DNA of 64,000 bases from Lishizhenia tianjinensis (GCA_943330745.2 CALQIX020000013.1:27419-91418), one strand, 5' to 3'. Counted from the stretch's first letter, positions 19,549 to 28,530 are shown. Numbers and translations: made by a program. Notes: a model not told the origin generated them from the letters alone.

Positions 19549-21084
19549 ATGGAACAACGTGAAGACAAATTGAAGGACATTATTTCGCATGCAAAAGAAT
19601 ACGGTTTTGTATTTCCTTCTTCTGAAATATATGATGGATTATCAGCAACTTATGATTACGGACAATTAGGCGCTGAACTCAAAAATAACCTCAAAACATA
19701 TTGGTGGAAATCCATGGTTCAAATGCATGATAATATTGTTGGATTAGATTCAGCTATTTTTATGCATCCAACAACTTGGAAAGCTTCTGGTCACATAGAC
19801 GCCTTCAATGATCCCTTAATAGATAATAAAGACTCGAAAAAACGCTATCGTGCCGATGTATTAATTGAAGATTATATTGAAAAGCAACGGCAAAAAATAG
19901 AGAAAGAGGTTGAAAAAGGAATAAAACGTTTTGGAGCCGATTTTGATGAAACACAATTCCGGGCGACGAATCCAAATGTACTTCGAAGTCAAGAAAAAAT
20001 TGATAGTGTTGAAAAACGAATGAAAGAAAGTTTGGAGGCCAATGACTTAGAAGCTGTTTATCAACTAATCGTAGATTTGGAAATTACATGCCCCATTTCT
20101 GGCTCTAAAAACTGGACCGAAGTACGTCAATTTAATTTAATGTTTTCAACTGAATTAGGTTCTGTTTCAGGTGAAGCTGCAACTATCTATCTACGTCCTG
20201 AAACGGCTCAAGGAATTTTCGTGAATTTTCTAAATGTTCAAAAATCGGGTCGGATGAAAATTCCGTTTGGTATAGCTCAAATTGGAAAAGCCTTTAGAAA
20301 TGAAATTGTTGCTCGGCAGTTTATTTTCCGCATGCGTGAATTTGAACAAATGGAAATGCAGTTTTTTGTGCGTCCAGGTGAAGAAATGAAATGGTATAAC
20401 TACTGGAAGGAATTCCGATTGAATTGGCATCACGCCCTAAATTTAGGAGATGAAAAATACCGCTACCATGATCATTTGAAACTAGCTCATTATGCCAATG
20501 CTGCCAGCGATATCGAATTTGATTTTCCGATGGGTTTCAAGGAATTAGAAGGGATTCATTCCAGAACAGATTTCGATTTGAAACAACATGAGCAACATTC
20601 AGGTAAGAAACTGCACTATTTTGATCCTGAGCTCAATCAAAGTTATGTCCCCTATGTTATTGAAACGTCAATTGGATTAGATCGTATGTTTTTGGCTGTT
20701 TTAAGTGCTTCATATAAAAATGAAACATTGGAAGATGGATCAGAGCGAGTTGTATTAAAAATTCCTGCCACACTTGCTCCATACAAAGCATGCATTATGC
20801 CCTTAGTAAAAAAAGATGGTCTACCAGAAAAAGCACGTGAGATAATAAAAATGCTCCAATTGGATTTTATGTTGCAATACGATGAAAAAGATTCTATTGG
20901 CAAACGATATCGCCGTCAAGATGCAATCGGCACACCCTTTTCGGTTACTGTTGACCATCAATCTTTAGAAGATAACATGGTTACAATTCGAGATCGTGAT
21001 ACGATGGAGCAACAGCGCGTTTTAATTTCAGAATTATCAACAATCCTTCATCAAAAATGCAGTTGGACAGCGTTGTTTAATTAA
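19549..21084 (+). CDS. glyS: Glycine--tRNA ligase (single-chain class II)
   Basis: A 511-residue glycyl-tRNA synthetase of the homodimeric type. The N-terminal SHAKEYGFVFPSSEIYDG segment is the family signature; motif 2 is around FRNEIVARQFIFRMREFEQME; the C-terminal anticodon-binding domain starts near residue 405 (APYKACIMPL). It charges tRNA-Gly in the cytoplasm. The promoter box suggests a leaderless or nearly leaderless mRNA. Its stop overlaps the stop of the convergent peptidase gene by 4 bp. Confidence 0.95.
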   Translation: MEQREDKLKDIISHAKEYGFVFPSSEIYDGLSATYDYGQLGAELKNNLKTYWWKSMVQMHDNIVGLDSAIFMHPTTWKASGHIDAFNDPLIDNKDSKKRYRADVLIEDYIEKQRQKIEKEVEKGIKRFGADFDETQFRATNPNVLRSQEKIDSVEKRMKESLEANDLEAVYQLIVDLEITCPISGSKNWTEVRQFNLMFSTELGSVSGEAATIYLRPETAQGIFVNFLNVQKSGRMKIPFGIAQIGKAFRNEIVARQFIFRMREFEQMEMQFFVRPGEEMKWYNYWKEFRLNWHHALNLGDEKYRYHDHLKLAHYANAASDIEFDFPMGFKELEGIHSRTDFDLKQHEQHSGKKLHYFDPELNQSYVPYVIETSIGLDRMFLAVLSASYKNETLEDGSERVVLKIPATLAPYKACIMPLVKKDGLPEKAREIIKMLQLDFMLQYDEKDSIGKRYRRQDAIGTPFSVTVDHQSLEDNMVTIRDRDTMEQQRVLISELSTILHQKCSWTALFN

Positions 21085-22067
21085 TATTGATAAACAACTG
21101 GTTCTATACCCTCCTGAATTATAGATAAGAATTTTTCAAAATCACCACTAAGATTTCCTTCAGTGGTTTTCCCACATGTATAAGCGGTACCTGAAAAATT
21201 TTCTTTCTCATTAAGCCATGTTTGGATCGTTATTCCTGTTCCTCCTGTACATCCATCATTGCTTTCAATGGTCTTTTGATTTTTTATCCCACAATTCAGG
21301 AACGCGGTTTTGCATTGTTCCCATTTAATTGTAGATATTGCAATGGTTGTATCCTTCAAAATAGTACCATATGAGTTTGCTGAATATCGAAGATGGGTTT
21401 CTGTTAGTATCCATGAAAAACTCCGGTGGTGTAATGGAGGAACAGAGGCATCCTGAAAATGGTATTCGATTTTATCTATATTTTTTGAAATAGCTGATTG
21501 GGAGTCAATTGGTTTCCTATACGAATGATAGACCTTTAATTTTTTTATTCCATGCGTAGTCTTAAACAAAGTTGGTACAGTAACTTGTTTTCCTTCTGAA
21601 TAATAATAAACATCAAAATGTAAGTGCGCCCAGGAAGAATATCCCGTATTTCCGGATAATCCAATTAATTGACCCTTCGTGATTGTGTCGCCTACTTTCA
21701 CAAATACCCCTTCATACAAGAGGTGCCAATAGGCTGCGAAAGTGCCATCAGAGTGTTTTACAACAATATGATTTCCTAAACTTAAGTACTTTTTTTTCGG
21801 TCCTCCTTTTACATTAGTTGATTCTGTTTTATAAACAATTCCTTCTCTCGAAGCATGGACTGGAGTGCCTTTTTTAGCTTTAAAATCCAATGCAAATTCT
21901 CCTTGGTGTGAATATGCACCATTGTAACCTTGCATGACCATTGACTTTTTACCAGGTGCAAATGGGAGATAATAAACATAGTTTGTGTCAATATTCAATG
22001 GCGCTTTTTGAGCAAGTAGTGAGAAAGCCAAGAATGAAAACAAAAAGAAAATAGATTTCAACGACAC
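21081..22067 (-). CDS. M23 family peptidase, exported
   Basis: A 328-residue exported peptidase. The signal peptide (residues 1-20, ending LLAQ) precedes an M23 domain with HQGEFALDF as the first zinc motif and HLHFDVYY as the HxH motif. The C-terminal ~140 residues show no known motif. The start codon is GTG (22067); a TTG two codons later is an alternative. A -7 box lies upstream at 22098-22091. Likely a periplasmic or cell-wall enzyme, independent of glyS, which it meets tail to tail. Confidence 0.82.
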   Translation of the reverse strand: MSLKSIFFLFSFLAFSLLAQKAPLNIDTNYVYYLPFAPGKKSMVMQGYNGAYSHQGEFALDFKAKKGTPVHASREGIVYKTESTNVKGGPKKKYLSLGNHIVVKHSDGTFAAYWHLLYEGVFVKVGDTITKGQLIGLSGNTGYSSWAHLHFDVYYYSEGKQVTVPTLFKTTHGIKKLKVYHSYRKPIDSQSAISKNIDKIEYHFQDASVPPLHHRSFSWILTETHLRYSANSYGTILKDTTIAISTIKWEQCKTAFLNCGIKNQKTIESNDGCTGGTGITIQTWLNEKENFSGTAYTCGKTTEGNLSGDFEKFLSIIQEGIEPVVYQY

Positions 22068-22090
22068 AATTAGTTCAATTTTTAGTATAA

Positions 22091-22098
22091 CAAACTTA
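22091..22098 (-). promoter_or_regulatory. -7 box (TAAGTTTG on the minus strand) for the M23 peptidase
   Basis: TAAGTTTG reads on the minus strand about 24 bp before the GTG start codon of the exported M23 peptidase and matches TAnnTTTG. Confidence 0.5.
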
Positions 22099-22148
22099 AT
22101 TTATTTTAGGTTAAAAAATACAAAGTGACTAATTTATAAATATGAATT

Positions 22149-22179
22149 TTGTTAACCAATTCATATTAGCTTACATTTG
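22149..22179 (+). promoter_or_regulatory. Promoter of the RlpA-like gene (TTG ... TACATTTG)
   Basis: TTG at 22149-22151 and TACATTTG at 22172-22179 are separated by 20 bp, the expected -33/-7 spacing for Bacteroidota. The -7 box ends only 3 bp before the ATG, so the transcript is probably leaderless. Confidence 0.65.
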
Positions 22180-22182
22180 CTT

Positions 22183-22557
22183 ATGAAGAAAAGGAAAACA
22201 GTTTTATATTTGATGGTTTCTTGGGTGATGTTTTCAGCATTTTCCTCTAATGAAATAGAAAAAGGAATAGCTAGTTATTATGGAATGTCCTTTGAAGGCA
22301 GAAAGACTTCATCAGGAGAGATTTTACGAAATGATAGCTTAACTGCTGCCCACAAGACATTGAAATTTGGTACATTGGTTAAAGTTACAAACACAAAAAA
22401 TGATTCAGTTGTAATAGTAAAGATTAATGATCGTTTACCTAAAAGTTCATCTCGTGTGATAGATTTAACATTAGGGGCTGCTAAAAAATTGAATTTTATT
22501 CGGGCAGGATTAACTCCTGTTACACTTGAAATAATTGAAAAAGATGAAAAAAAATAG
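22183..22557 (+). CDS. Septal ring lytic transglycosylase RlpA family protein
   Basis: A 124-residue exported protein with a signal peptide ending near SAFSSNE and a double-psi beta-barrel domain. Typical RlpA motifs are ASYYG near residue 30, TAAHKTLKFGT near 56 and VKINDRLP near 82. RlpA proteins cleave denuded glycan strands at the septum. No SPOR domain is present, so this is the short form. The ATG at 22183 is used rather than a TTG two codons upstream, which lies inside the promoter. The end overlaps the next gene by 14 bp. Confidence 0.84.
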   Translation: MKKRKTVLYLMVSWVMFSAFSSNEIEKGIASYYGMSFEGRKTSSGEILRNDSLTAAHKTLKFGTLVKVTNTKNDSVVIVKINDRLPKSSSRVIDLTLGAAKKLNFIRAGLTPVTLEIIEKDEKK

Positions 22558-22840
22558 CATAATCGTGGCATTATTTGCCCTTGCACTTACTTCGTGCTCA
22601 AAAGGAACCATTTCAACGGTGGTTGAAAATCCGGTAGTTACAACTCCTGTGAATCGAGATGTTTCTGGGGCAACTCTATATGCTCAGGAATGTACTAAAT
22701 GTCATGGATTTGAACCAAGAGAAAAATATACCGCCGAACAATGGAAGCGAATTGTTCCTGACATGGCAAGAAAAGCTGGGATTGATGCCAATCAAGAAGC
22801 AATTATTCTAAAATATGTATTGGAGGCTGCAAAACCTTAA
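22544..22840 (+). CDS. Small haem c lipoprotein
   Basis: A 98-residue lipoprotein with lipobox LTSC and one c-type haem motif, CTKCH, in ATLYAQECTKCHG, followed by a short helical domain (EQWKRIVPDMARKAG) typical of small monohaem cytochromes. It is probably a periplasm-facing electron carrier. The ATG at 22544 is preferred; a frame-shared ATG lies three codons upstream. It overlaps the RlpA-like gene by 14 bp and precedes the dioxygenase gene by 2 bp, so the three genes form one operon. Confidence 0.78.
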   Translation: MKKNSIIVALFALALTSCSKGTISTVVENPVVTTPVNRDVSGATLYAQECTKCHGFEPREKYTAEQWKRIVPDMARKAGIDANQEAIILKYVLEAAKP

Positions 22841-22842
22841 TA

Positions 22843-23724
22843 TTGGAACGCCGTAATTTTTTAGGATTGTCTGCTATGTCTATCGCTTTTGCTTCTCTCA
22901 CTAGTTTGAGATCTTTTTTTGACGAAAAGGAGAGGGGTAATGAAATTTTTCCGACCTTATTTGTTGGACACGGATCACCAATGAATGCGATCGAACAAAA
23001 TGAGTTTACACTTCAGTGGAAAAAAATCACTTTAAATTTTGATAAACCCAAAGCAATTATTTGTATTTCCGCACATTGGTTGACGAAAGGAACCTTTGTT
23101 ACTTCTATGGAAAGGCCAAAAACTATTCATGATTTTGGAGGGTTTCCACAACAATTGTTTGATGTTGAATATCCTGCGGTTGGATCACCTGACGTAGCTC
23201 ATTGGGCGAAAGAAGCGGTTTCTAGTGCATCTATACAAGATAATTATGAATGGGGATTAGATCACGGCACTTGGTCTATTCTAAAAAATATGTATCCTGA
23301 AGCAGATATTCCGGTAATTCAGTTAAGTATCGATTACACCAAGCCATTGTCCTACCATTTTCAATTAGCACAAGAATTAAAATCGTTGCGAAAAAAAGGA
23401 ATACTAATTATAGGTAGTGGAAACATGGTTCACAACCTTGGAATGGTAGCGTGGGATAAAATTAATACGCCAGGTTTTGGGTATGATTGGGTTTTAGAAA
23501 TAGATTCAATATTTAAAGATAAAATAAGCAACAGAGATTTTCAATCTTTGATTAATTGGTCGGATTTGCACAAACAAATTTCGCTGGCAGTACCCACCTT
23601 GGATCATTATATTCCTTTGATTTATTCAGTTGGACTTAGTGAAAAACAAGATGAGGTTGCATTTTTCAATGATAAAGCGGTTGCTGGTTCACTCACAATG
23701 ACCTCAGTTCAGTTTGGTATATGA
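22843..23724 (+). CDS. 4,5-DOPA dioxygenase extradiol-like protein (LigB/YgiD family) with Tat-type signal
   Basis: A 293-residue class III extradiol dioxygenase-like enzyme. The family metal motif FVGHGSPMNAI is near residue 45, and a second His-rich region (CISAHW) follows near residue 80. The N-terminus, ERRNFLGLSAMS, is a twin-arginine signal, so the folded, metal-loaded enzyme is probably exported; classical YgiD is cytoplasmic. The start is TTG at 22843, since no in-frame ATG precedes the twin arginine. The end overlaps the CoA-transferase gene by 4 bp (ATGA). Confidence 0.78.
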   Translation: MERRNFLGLSAMSIAFASLTSLRSFFDEKERGNEIFPTLFVGHGSPMNAIEQNEFTLQWKKITLNFDKPKAIICISAHWLTKGTFVTSMERPKTIHDFGGFPQQLFDVEYPAVGSPDVAHWAKEAVSSASIQDNYEWGLDHGTWSILKNMYPEADIPVIQLSIDYTKPLSYHFQLAQELKSLRKKGILIIGSGNMVHNLGMVAWDKINTPGFGYDWVLEIDSIFKDKISNRDFQSLINWSDLHKQISLAVPTLDHYIPLIYSVGLSEKQDEVAFFNDKAVAGSLTMTSVQFGI

Positions 23725-24782
23725 TACTTAGTACTTTAAAAATAATCGATCTTTCAACCGTTTTAGCCGGACCCTCTGTCGGAACATTTTTTGCTGAGCT
23801 AGGCGCGGATGTAATTAAAATAGAAAGTACTCAATTTCCGGATGTAACACGTTCTTGGAAATTACCTTCAGAAAGTCCTGATGCTCAGGTGAGTGCTTAT
23901 TTTTCATCTGTGAATTATTCCAAACGATATATTCAACTTGAATTTAATGATAACGATCAGTTTGATCAACTGATGCAGTTAATATCCGGAGCAGATATTG
24001 TTTTAATGAATTTTAAAAAATCAACAGAAACAAAATTTGGATTAACACCTGAGTTATTGCTGGATCACTTTCCAAGATTGATAATTGGGAAAATCACTGG
24101 TTTTGGTGATGAAAATGACCGAGTAGCCTACGATTTAATTTTACAGGCGGAAACGGGATTTATGTCAATGAATGGAACTGCTGAATCTGGACCAGTTAAA
24201 ATGCCTGTCGCACTCATAGATGTTTTAGCTGCTCATCATTTGAAAGAAGGGATTCTTGTGGCGTTATTGGATCGTATTAAATCTAATAGGGGTAAAATTA
24301 TTTCTGTTTCCTTGTATGATGCAGCTATTGTAAGCTTAGCGAATCAAGCGTCCAATTATTTAATGGAAAATAAAATCCCTTCTCGCATGGGAAGTTTACA
24401 TCCAAACATAGCACCGTATGGAGAGATTTTTGCAACAAAAGATTCTTTTCAAATAACCCTTGCCATTGGAAGTAATACGCATTTTCAAAAATTGTGCGTG
24501 ATTTTGTGTTTGCCAGATTTAGTAATCGATGAACGCTTTTCTACGAACCAACAACGTTTGAAAAATAGACAAGAGTTGGCGCTAGTTCTTTCTGAAAAAT
24601 TGATGCACATAGAAGCGGATGATTTTTTAGATCGTTGCCATCAAGCATATATTCCTGCTGCTCGTATCAAGAATTTAAAAGAGGTCTTTCAGGATGTCGA
24701 GGCGCAGAAATTGATTCGTCAGGAAATCATTTCTGGACATGAAACGAAACGCCTAACCTCAATTGCATTTCAATGGAAATAG
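23721..24782 (+). CDS. CoA transferase, CaiB/BaiF family (class III)
   Basis: A 353-residue family III CoA-transferase. The N-terminus (IDLSTVLAGPSVGTFFAELGADVIKIE) is the typical CoA-binding beginning, and the catalytic Asp lies in PVALIDVLAAHH near residue 170. It moves CoA between carboxylates; the substrate cannot be read from sequence. It overlaps the dioxygenase gene by 4 bp and the GNAT gene by 10 bp, so translation of the three is coupled. Confidence 0.85.
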   Translation: MILSTLKIIDLSTVLAGPSVGTFFAELGADVIKIESTQFPDVTRSWKLPSESPDAQVSAYFSSVNYSKRYIQLEFNDNDQFDQLMQLISGADIVLMNFKKSTETKFGLTPELLLDHFPRLIIGKITGFGDENDRVAYDLILQAETGFMSMNGTAESGPVKMPVALIDVLAAHHLKEGILVALLDRIKSNRGKIISVSLYDAAIVSLANQASNYLMENKIPSRMGSLHPNIAPYGEIFATKDSFQITLAIGSNTHFQKLCVILCLPDLVIDERFSTNQQRLKNRQELALVLSEKLMHIEADDFLDRCHQAYIPAARIKNLKEVFQDVEAQKLIRQEIISGHETKRLTSIAFQWK

Positions 24783-25207
24783 AAATTCGATCGCCAAAAA
24801 CTAAATCGGAATGGGAGAATTATTACGAATTGCGGTTCCGTGTTTTACGCGAACCATGGAAGCAACCTAGAGGTTCAGAAAAAAATGAAGGAGATACCAT
24901 TGGAATACATTTGGCACTATTTCAGTTTGGTGTAATAAAAGCAATTGCCAGATTAGATGTCTTTGATGAACATGTTGGCCAGGTTCGCTTCGTTGCTGTA
25001 GAATCAGATAACCAGGGCTCTGGTTTAGGTAACAGAATAATGCGTGAAGCAGAAAAATTATCAATCGCCAGAGGAGATACTCACATGATTTTGCATGCCC
25101 GGGAACAAGCAGTTGGTTTCTATCTCAATCAAGGATACGACTTGATTAAAAAATCGCATTTACTTTTTGACACAATTCAACATTATTTGATGCAAAAGAG
25201 GTATTAA
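24773..25207 (+). CDS. GNAT family N-acetyltransferase
   Basis: A 144-residue acetyltransferase of the GNAT fold. The acetyl-CoA pyrophosphate motif reads NQGSGLGNRIM near residue 82, preceded by the QVRFVAV beta strand; a typical FYLNQGY segment lies near the end. It overlaps the CoA-transferase reading frame. The acceptor substrate is unknown. It is the last gene of the run that starts at the RlpA-like gene. Confidence 0.84.
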   Translation: MEIEIRSPKTKSEWENYYELRFRVLREPWKQPRGSEKNEGDTIGIHLALFQFGVIKAIARLDVFDEHVGQVRFVAVESDNQGSGLGNRIMREAEKLSIARGDTHMILHAREQAVGFYLNQGYDLIKKSHLLFDTIQHYLMQKRY

Positions 25208-25277
25208 TTAATATTGTTTTTACGCGACTAATAATTAGTATTGTAAATAAAGAATTTTTCACTGAACCTTTTGTCGT

Positions 25278-25285
25278 TAGATTTG
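25278..25285 (+). promoter_or_regulatory. Possible -7 box TAGATTTG before the MerR regulator
   Basis: TAGATTTG matches TAnnTTTG and lies 33 bp before the MerR-type start codon. No convincing -33 TTG is found at the expected spacing. Confidence 0.4.
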
Positions 25286-25318
25286 TTTGAGACATGTTAT
25301 TAAGTGTGGTAGATAAAA

Positions 25319-26188
25319 ATGGCTGAATATAAAATCAAAGATTTAGAGGTTCTTTCTGGTGTAAAAGCGCACACCATTCGAATTTGGGAAAAGCGGTATA
25401 ATTTACTTTCACCGGATCGTACTGAAACTCAAATTCGTTTATATACAGACGAAGATTTAGTTATTTTATTAAATGTTTGTTTGTTATATAAGCATGGTGT
25501 TAAAATATCGCATATTGCGAATATGTCTTTTCCACAGATTCAAGCAAAAGTAATTGAAATTCAAGAGTCCTTTGATTTAGGTGATAGTTCGGAACAATTG
25601 ATATTGGCTTTATTAACCTTAGATGAGGCTTTATTTCGCAATACCTTAGGTTCATTAATTGCTGAAGTTGGATTGATTAAAACATTTTTAGATCATTTAA
25701 TTCCATTTTTAGACAGAATTGGAATCATGTGGTTGGTCGGTACTATTAATCCTTCGCAAGAGCATTTTATTTCTAATCTTATTCGCCAGAAAATAATTGC
25801 CGAAATTGATAAAATGCCGATTCCAGTTAACCTTGAGAATCCAATAATGTTGTTTTTGCCAGAGCATGAATGGCATGAAATAAGCTTGCTTTTTTATCAG
25901 TTTATTTTGCGTGAGAAGCAATTGCATACGGTTTATTTAGGACAAAGTTTACCCTTCAATTCTTTAGTAGAGTGTATTCACCAATTGAAGCCTTGTGCCT
26001 TGGTCACTTCCTGGTTGACTGCTGTTGAGGAAAATTTTATTGAGAATTATTTCAAACAATTAAAAGAAGAGGTGGGCAATATTCCAATTTTGGCAGGAGG
26101 TTATCAAATTAAATCGAATAGTTCCCGCCTTTGTGAGTTGGTCGTTGAAATTGATACTGTAGAATCGTTGAGTACTCATTTTTCTTAA
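25319..26188 (+). CDS. MerR-family regulator with B12-binding (CarH/LitR-like) domain
   Basis: A 289-residue regulator. Residues 1-70 form a MerR winged helix (VKAHTIRIWEKRYNLLSP). The helical lid carries the W-x9-E-H motif of CarH (Trp138, Glu148-His149). The C-terminal half follows the cobalamin pattern: ExHxxS, then exactly 41 residues, then SWL, then 26 residues, then GG. Only the Gly of the canonical ExHxxG is replaced by Ser. CarH homologues bind adenosylcobalamin as a light sensor and repress carotenoid genes; no such genes are next to it here, so the target is unknown. Confidence 0.83.
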   Translation: MAEYKIKDLEVLSGVKAHTIRIWEKRYNLLSPDRTETQIRLYTDEDLVILLNVCLLYKHGVKISHIANMSFPQIQAKVIEIQESFDLGDSSEQLILALLTLDEALFRNTLGSLIAEVGLIKTFLDHLIPFLDRIGIMWLVGTINPSQEHFISNLIRQKIIAEIDKMPIPVNLENPIMLFLPEHEWHEISLLFYQFILREKQLHTVYLGQSLPFNSLVECIHQLKPCALVTSWLTAVEENFIENYFKQLKEEVGNIPILAGGYQIKSNSSRLCELVVEIDTVESLSTHFS

Positions 26189-26208
26189 ATTATTTTTCAG
26201 TTTTTGTG

Positions 26209-26245
26209 TTTGATTAATATAATATCATTATATTTGATTAATATA
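26209..26245 (+). promoter_or_regulatory. Promoter region of bcp with two 13-bp direct repeats
   Basis: TTTGATTAATATA occurs at 26209-26221 and 26233-26245, a 24-bp period. A -7 box, TATATTTG (26229-26236), overlaps the second repeat, and a TTG lies at 26210-26212. The repeats may be binding sites for a regulator of the peroxiredoxin gene. Confidence 0.5.
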
Positions 26246-26281
26246 TAGTCAATAAGTGTTTTTTATTAATTTTTAATCAAT

Positions 26282-26743
26282 ATGACAGAATTAAAAACAG
26301 GAGATGTTGCTCCAAATTTTAAAGGAATAGATCAGAATGGTGATTCTATTGAGCTCGTTCAGTTTTTGGGGAAGAAAGTAGTTTTATATTTTTATCCCAA
26401 GGACGATACCCCAGGTTGTACTGCCCAGGCTTGTAACTTACGAGATAATTTAGCTGTGTTACAAACATGCGGGATTGAAGTTGTTGGAGTTAGTACTGAT
26501 TCGATAAAGAGCCACTCAAAATTCAGTTCTAAATTTGAGTTAAATTTCTCATTGATTGCCGATGAAAACAAAGAAATAGTTGAACAATATGGTGTTTGGG
26601 GGTTAAAGAAATTTATGGGCCGCGAATATATTGGTACAAACCGCACAACTTTTCTTATTGATGAAAAAGGAATTGTTGAAGGAATTATTTCTAAACCAAA
26701 AACCAAGGCACACGCAGAAGAAATTTTGTCTTTACTAAAATAA
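26282..26743 (+). CDS. bcp: Thioredoxin-dependent thiol peroxidase (BCP/PrxQ)
   Basis: A 153-residue peroxiredoxin of the PrxQ/BCP group. The peroxidatic Cys46 lies in DDTPGCTAQACNL and the resolving Cys51 is five residues on, the intramolecular-disulfide arrangement. It reduces peroxides in the cytoplasm using thioredoxin. Length is typical. It is a single gene with a repeat-containing promoter upstream and recA 73 bp downstream. Confidence 0.95.
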   Translation: MTELKTGDVAPNFKGIDQNGDSIELVQFLGKKVVLYFYPKDDTPGCTAQACNLRDNLAVLQTCGIEVVGVSTDSIKSHSKFSSKFELNFSLIADENKEIVEQYGVWGLKKFMGREYIGTNRTTFLIDEKGIVEGIISKPKTKAHAEEILSLLK

Positions 26744-26780
26744 TTTAGAACAACGTAAATAGTTTACGCTCATGGTCTAA

Positions 26781-26788
26781 TACTTTTG
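26781..26788 (+). promoter_or_regulatory. -7 box TACTTTTG of recA
   Basis: TACTTTTG matches TAnnTTTG and lies 28 bp before the recA ATG. No LexA-type operator is evident around it. Confidence 0.6.
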
Positions 26789-26816
26789 TCTTGTTATTTA
26801 TATAAAACCAAACGAT

Positions 26817-27848
26817 ATGTCGAAAAAAGAAGTGAATGTTGAAAAATTAAAAGCCTTGCAGCTTACAATGGAGAAATTGGATAAAGCCTTTGGAAAAGGT
26901 TCTGTTATGAAACTGGGTGATAGTCCCGTAGAAAAGGTGGAGGTAATTCCAACCGGTTCGGTATCTCTGGATCTAGCATTGGGTATTAATGGGTATCCTA
27001 AAGGAAGAGTGGTAGAGATTTATGGTCCTGAATCTTCTGGTAAAACAACATTAGCAATACATGCTATTGCGGAAGTGCAAAAGCAGGGAGGAATCGCGGC
27101 ATTTATTGATGCTGAACATGCTTTTGATCAGTTTTATGCTCAAAAGTTAGGGGTTGATGTGGCAAACCTTTTAATTTCTCAGCCAGATAATGGTGAGCAA
27201 GCATTGGAAATTGCTGATAATTTGATTCGTTCTGGAGCAATTGATTTAATTGTTATCGATTCCGTTGCTGCATTGACGCCAAAAGCGGAAATAGAAGGTG
27301 AGATGGGTGATTCTCAAATGGGATTGCAAGCTCGTTTAATGTCTAAAGCGTTACGTAAGCTGACAGGATCAATTAATAAGGCGGGTTGTTGTTGTATTTT
27401 TATCAATCAGTTACGTGATAAAATAGGTGTTATGTTTGGCAATCCGGAAACTACAACCGGTGGAAATGCATTAAAATTTTATTCTTCAATTAGATTAGAT
27501 ATTCGAAAAGCAACTCAGATAAAAGATGGTGAAGAAATTATTGGTAATCGTGTAAAAGTAAAAGTGGTGAAAAATAAAGTAGCTCCACCTTTTAGGAAAG
27601 CGGAGTTTGACATTTTGTACGGTGAAGGTATTTCTAAAATTGGTGAAGTAATTGACTTAGGTGTTGAGCTAAATATCTTAAAGAAAAGCGGCTCATGGTT
27701 TTCTTATGGAGAAACTCGTTTGGGACAAGGGCGTGATTCTGTTAAATCAATTTTGGCAGATAACCATGAATTAATGGATGAATTGGAGGGGAAAATTAAG
27801 GATGCTCTTGCTAAACCCAATGCTGCAGCATTGGTATTACAAGACTAA
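26817..27848 (+). CDS. recA: Recombinase RecA
   Basis: A 343-residue RecA, the strand-exchange ATPase of homologous recombination. The Walker A motif GPESSGKTT is near residue 63; the region [17 protein letters not shown] and the DNA-binding loops are intact; the C-terminal end is short and not strongly acidic. It has its own promoter box and a strong terminator 16 bp after the stop. Confidence 0.98.
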   Translation: MSKKEVNVEKLKALQLTMEKLDKAFGKGSVMKLGDSPVEKVEVIPTGSVSLDLALGINGYPKGRVVEIYGPESSGKTTLAIHAIAEVQKQGGIAAFIDAEHAFDQFYAQKLGVDVANLLISQPDNGEQALEIADNLIRSGAIDLIVIDSVAALTPKAEIEGEMGDSQMGLQARLMSKALRKLTGSINKAGCCCIFINQLRDKIGVMFGNPETTTGGNALKFYSSIRLDIRKATQIKDGEEIIGNRVKVKVVKNKVAPPFRKAEFDILYGEGISKIGEVIDLGVELNILKKSGSWFSYGETRLGQGRDSVKSILADNHELMDELEGKIKDALAKPNAAALVLQD

Positions 27849-27864
27849 TGTATATCGTTTGGTT

Positions 27865-27892
27865 AAAACAGCGCACTTCGGTGCGCTGTTTT
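27865..27892. terminator. Bidirectional terminator between recA and the HAD gene
   Basis: A perfect 12-bp stem (AAAACAGCGCAC/GTGCGCTGTTTT) closed by a TTCG tetraloop. A-rich and T-rich arm ends let it serve both the plus-strand recA and the convergent minus-strand gene. Confidence 0.93.
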
Positions 27893-27895
27893 AGT

Positions 27896-28522
27896 TTATA
27901 GCTGAATGGATGAAATAACAGTCGGTAAATCGTAAATACTTGTTAAATGAAGTGTTCGCAAACCTGCTTTTTGTGCACCTTCAATATGCTGAATTGAATC
28001 ATCAATAAACAAAGTATTTTCTGGGATTAGGTTATGCTGATTGCATACGCTTAAAAAAGTTTCCGGATGAGGTTTGCGCATTCCAAATTCATGAGAGAAA
28101 TGTATTTTTTCAAAATAAAAATCTATAGGTTTTGAATCAACGTTATTCCATTTACTATGAACAAGATTAAGGTGCAGTTCATTTGTATTACTTAATAAAA
28201 AGATCCTTACGTTTTCTTGAAGTTGTTTTAAAACAGCTATTGAATTCAATTCAAATTCACCAATCATGGCATTCCATGCTTGAACAACTTGATTTGGACT
28301 AATTACTTTATTTGACAGAGCAAGTAATTTATTTATAAAATGAGCAGTAGAAATCCTTCCAACCTCATATTGTTGAAATAATTCCGCCTGTTCACCTTGC
28401 GAATAAAGTAAGGCGGCATCAGTAAAACCAATTTTTTCAAATGCTTGTATTGTCGCTAAATAATCAACATGAATAAATACACCACCTAGATCAAATATAA
28501 TCGCCTCTATTTTTTCTTCCAT
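27896..28522 (-). CDS. HAD family hydrolase (subfamily IA, YihX-like)
   Basis: A 208-residue HAD phosphatase. Motif I reads IIFDLGGV, in which the second Asp of DxD is Gly, as in the variant-3 YihX-type enzymes. Motif II is LLSNTNE, the Lys of motif III is in GMRKPHPETF, and the acidic motif IV is LFIDDS. Likely a small-molecule phosphatase; the substrate is unknown. The ATG at 28522 is preferred to a GTG two codons upstream. Confidence 0.84.
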   Translation of the reverse strand: MEEKIEAIIFDLGGVFIHVDYLATIQAFEKIGFTDAALLYSQGEQAELFQQYEVGRISTAHFINKLLALSNKVISPNQVVQAWNAMIGEFELNSIAVLKQLQENVRIFLLSNTNELHLNLVHSKWNNVDSKPIDFYFEKIHFSHEFGMRKPHPETFLSVCNQHNLIPENTLFIDDSIQHIEGAQKAGLRTLHLTSIYDLPTVISSIQL

Positions 28523-28530
28523 CTTCACAT

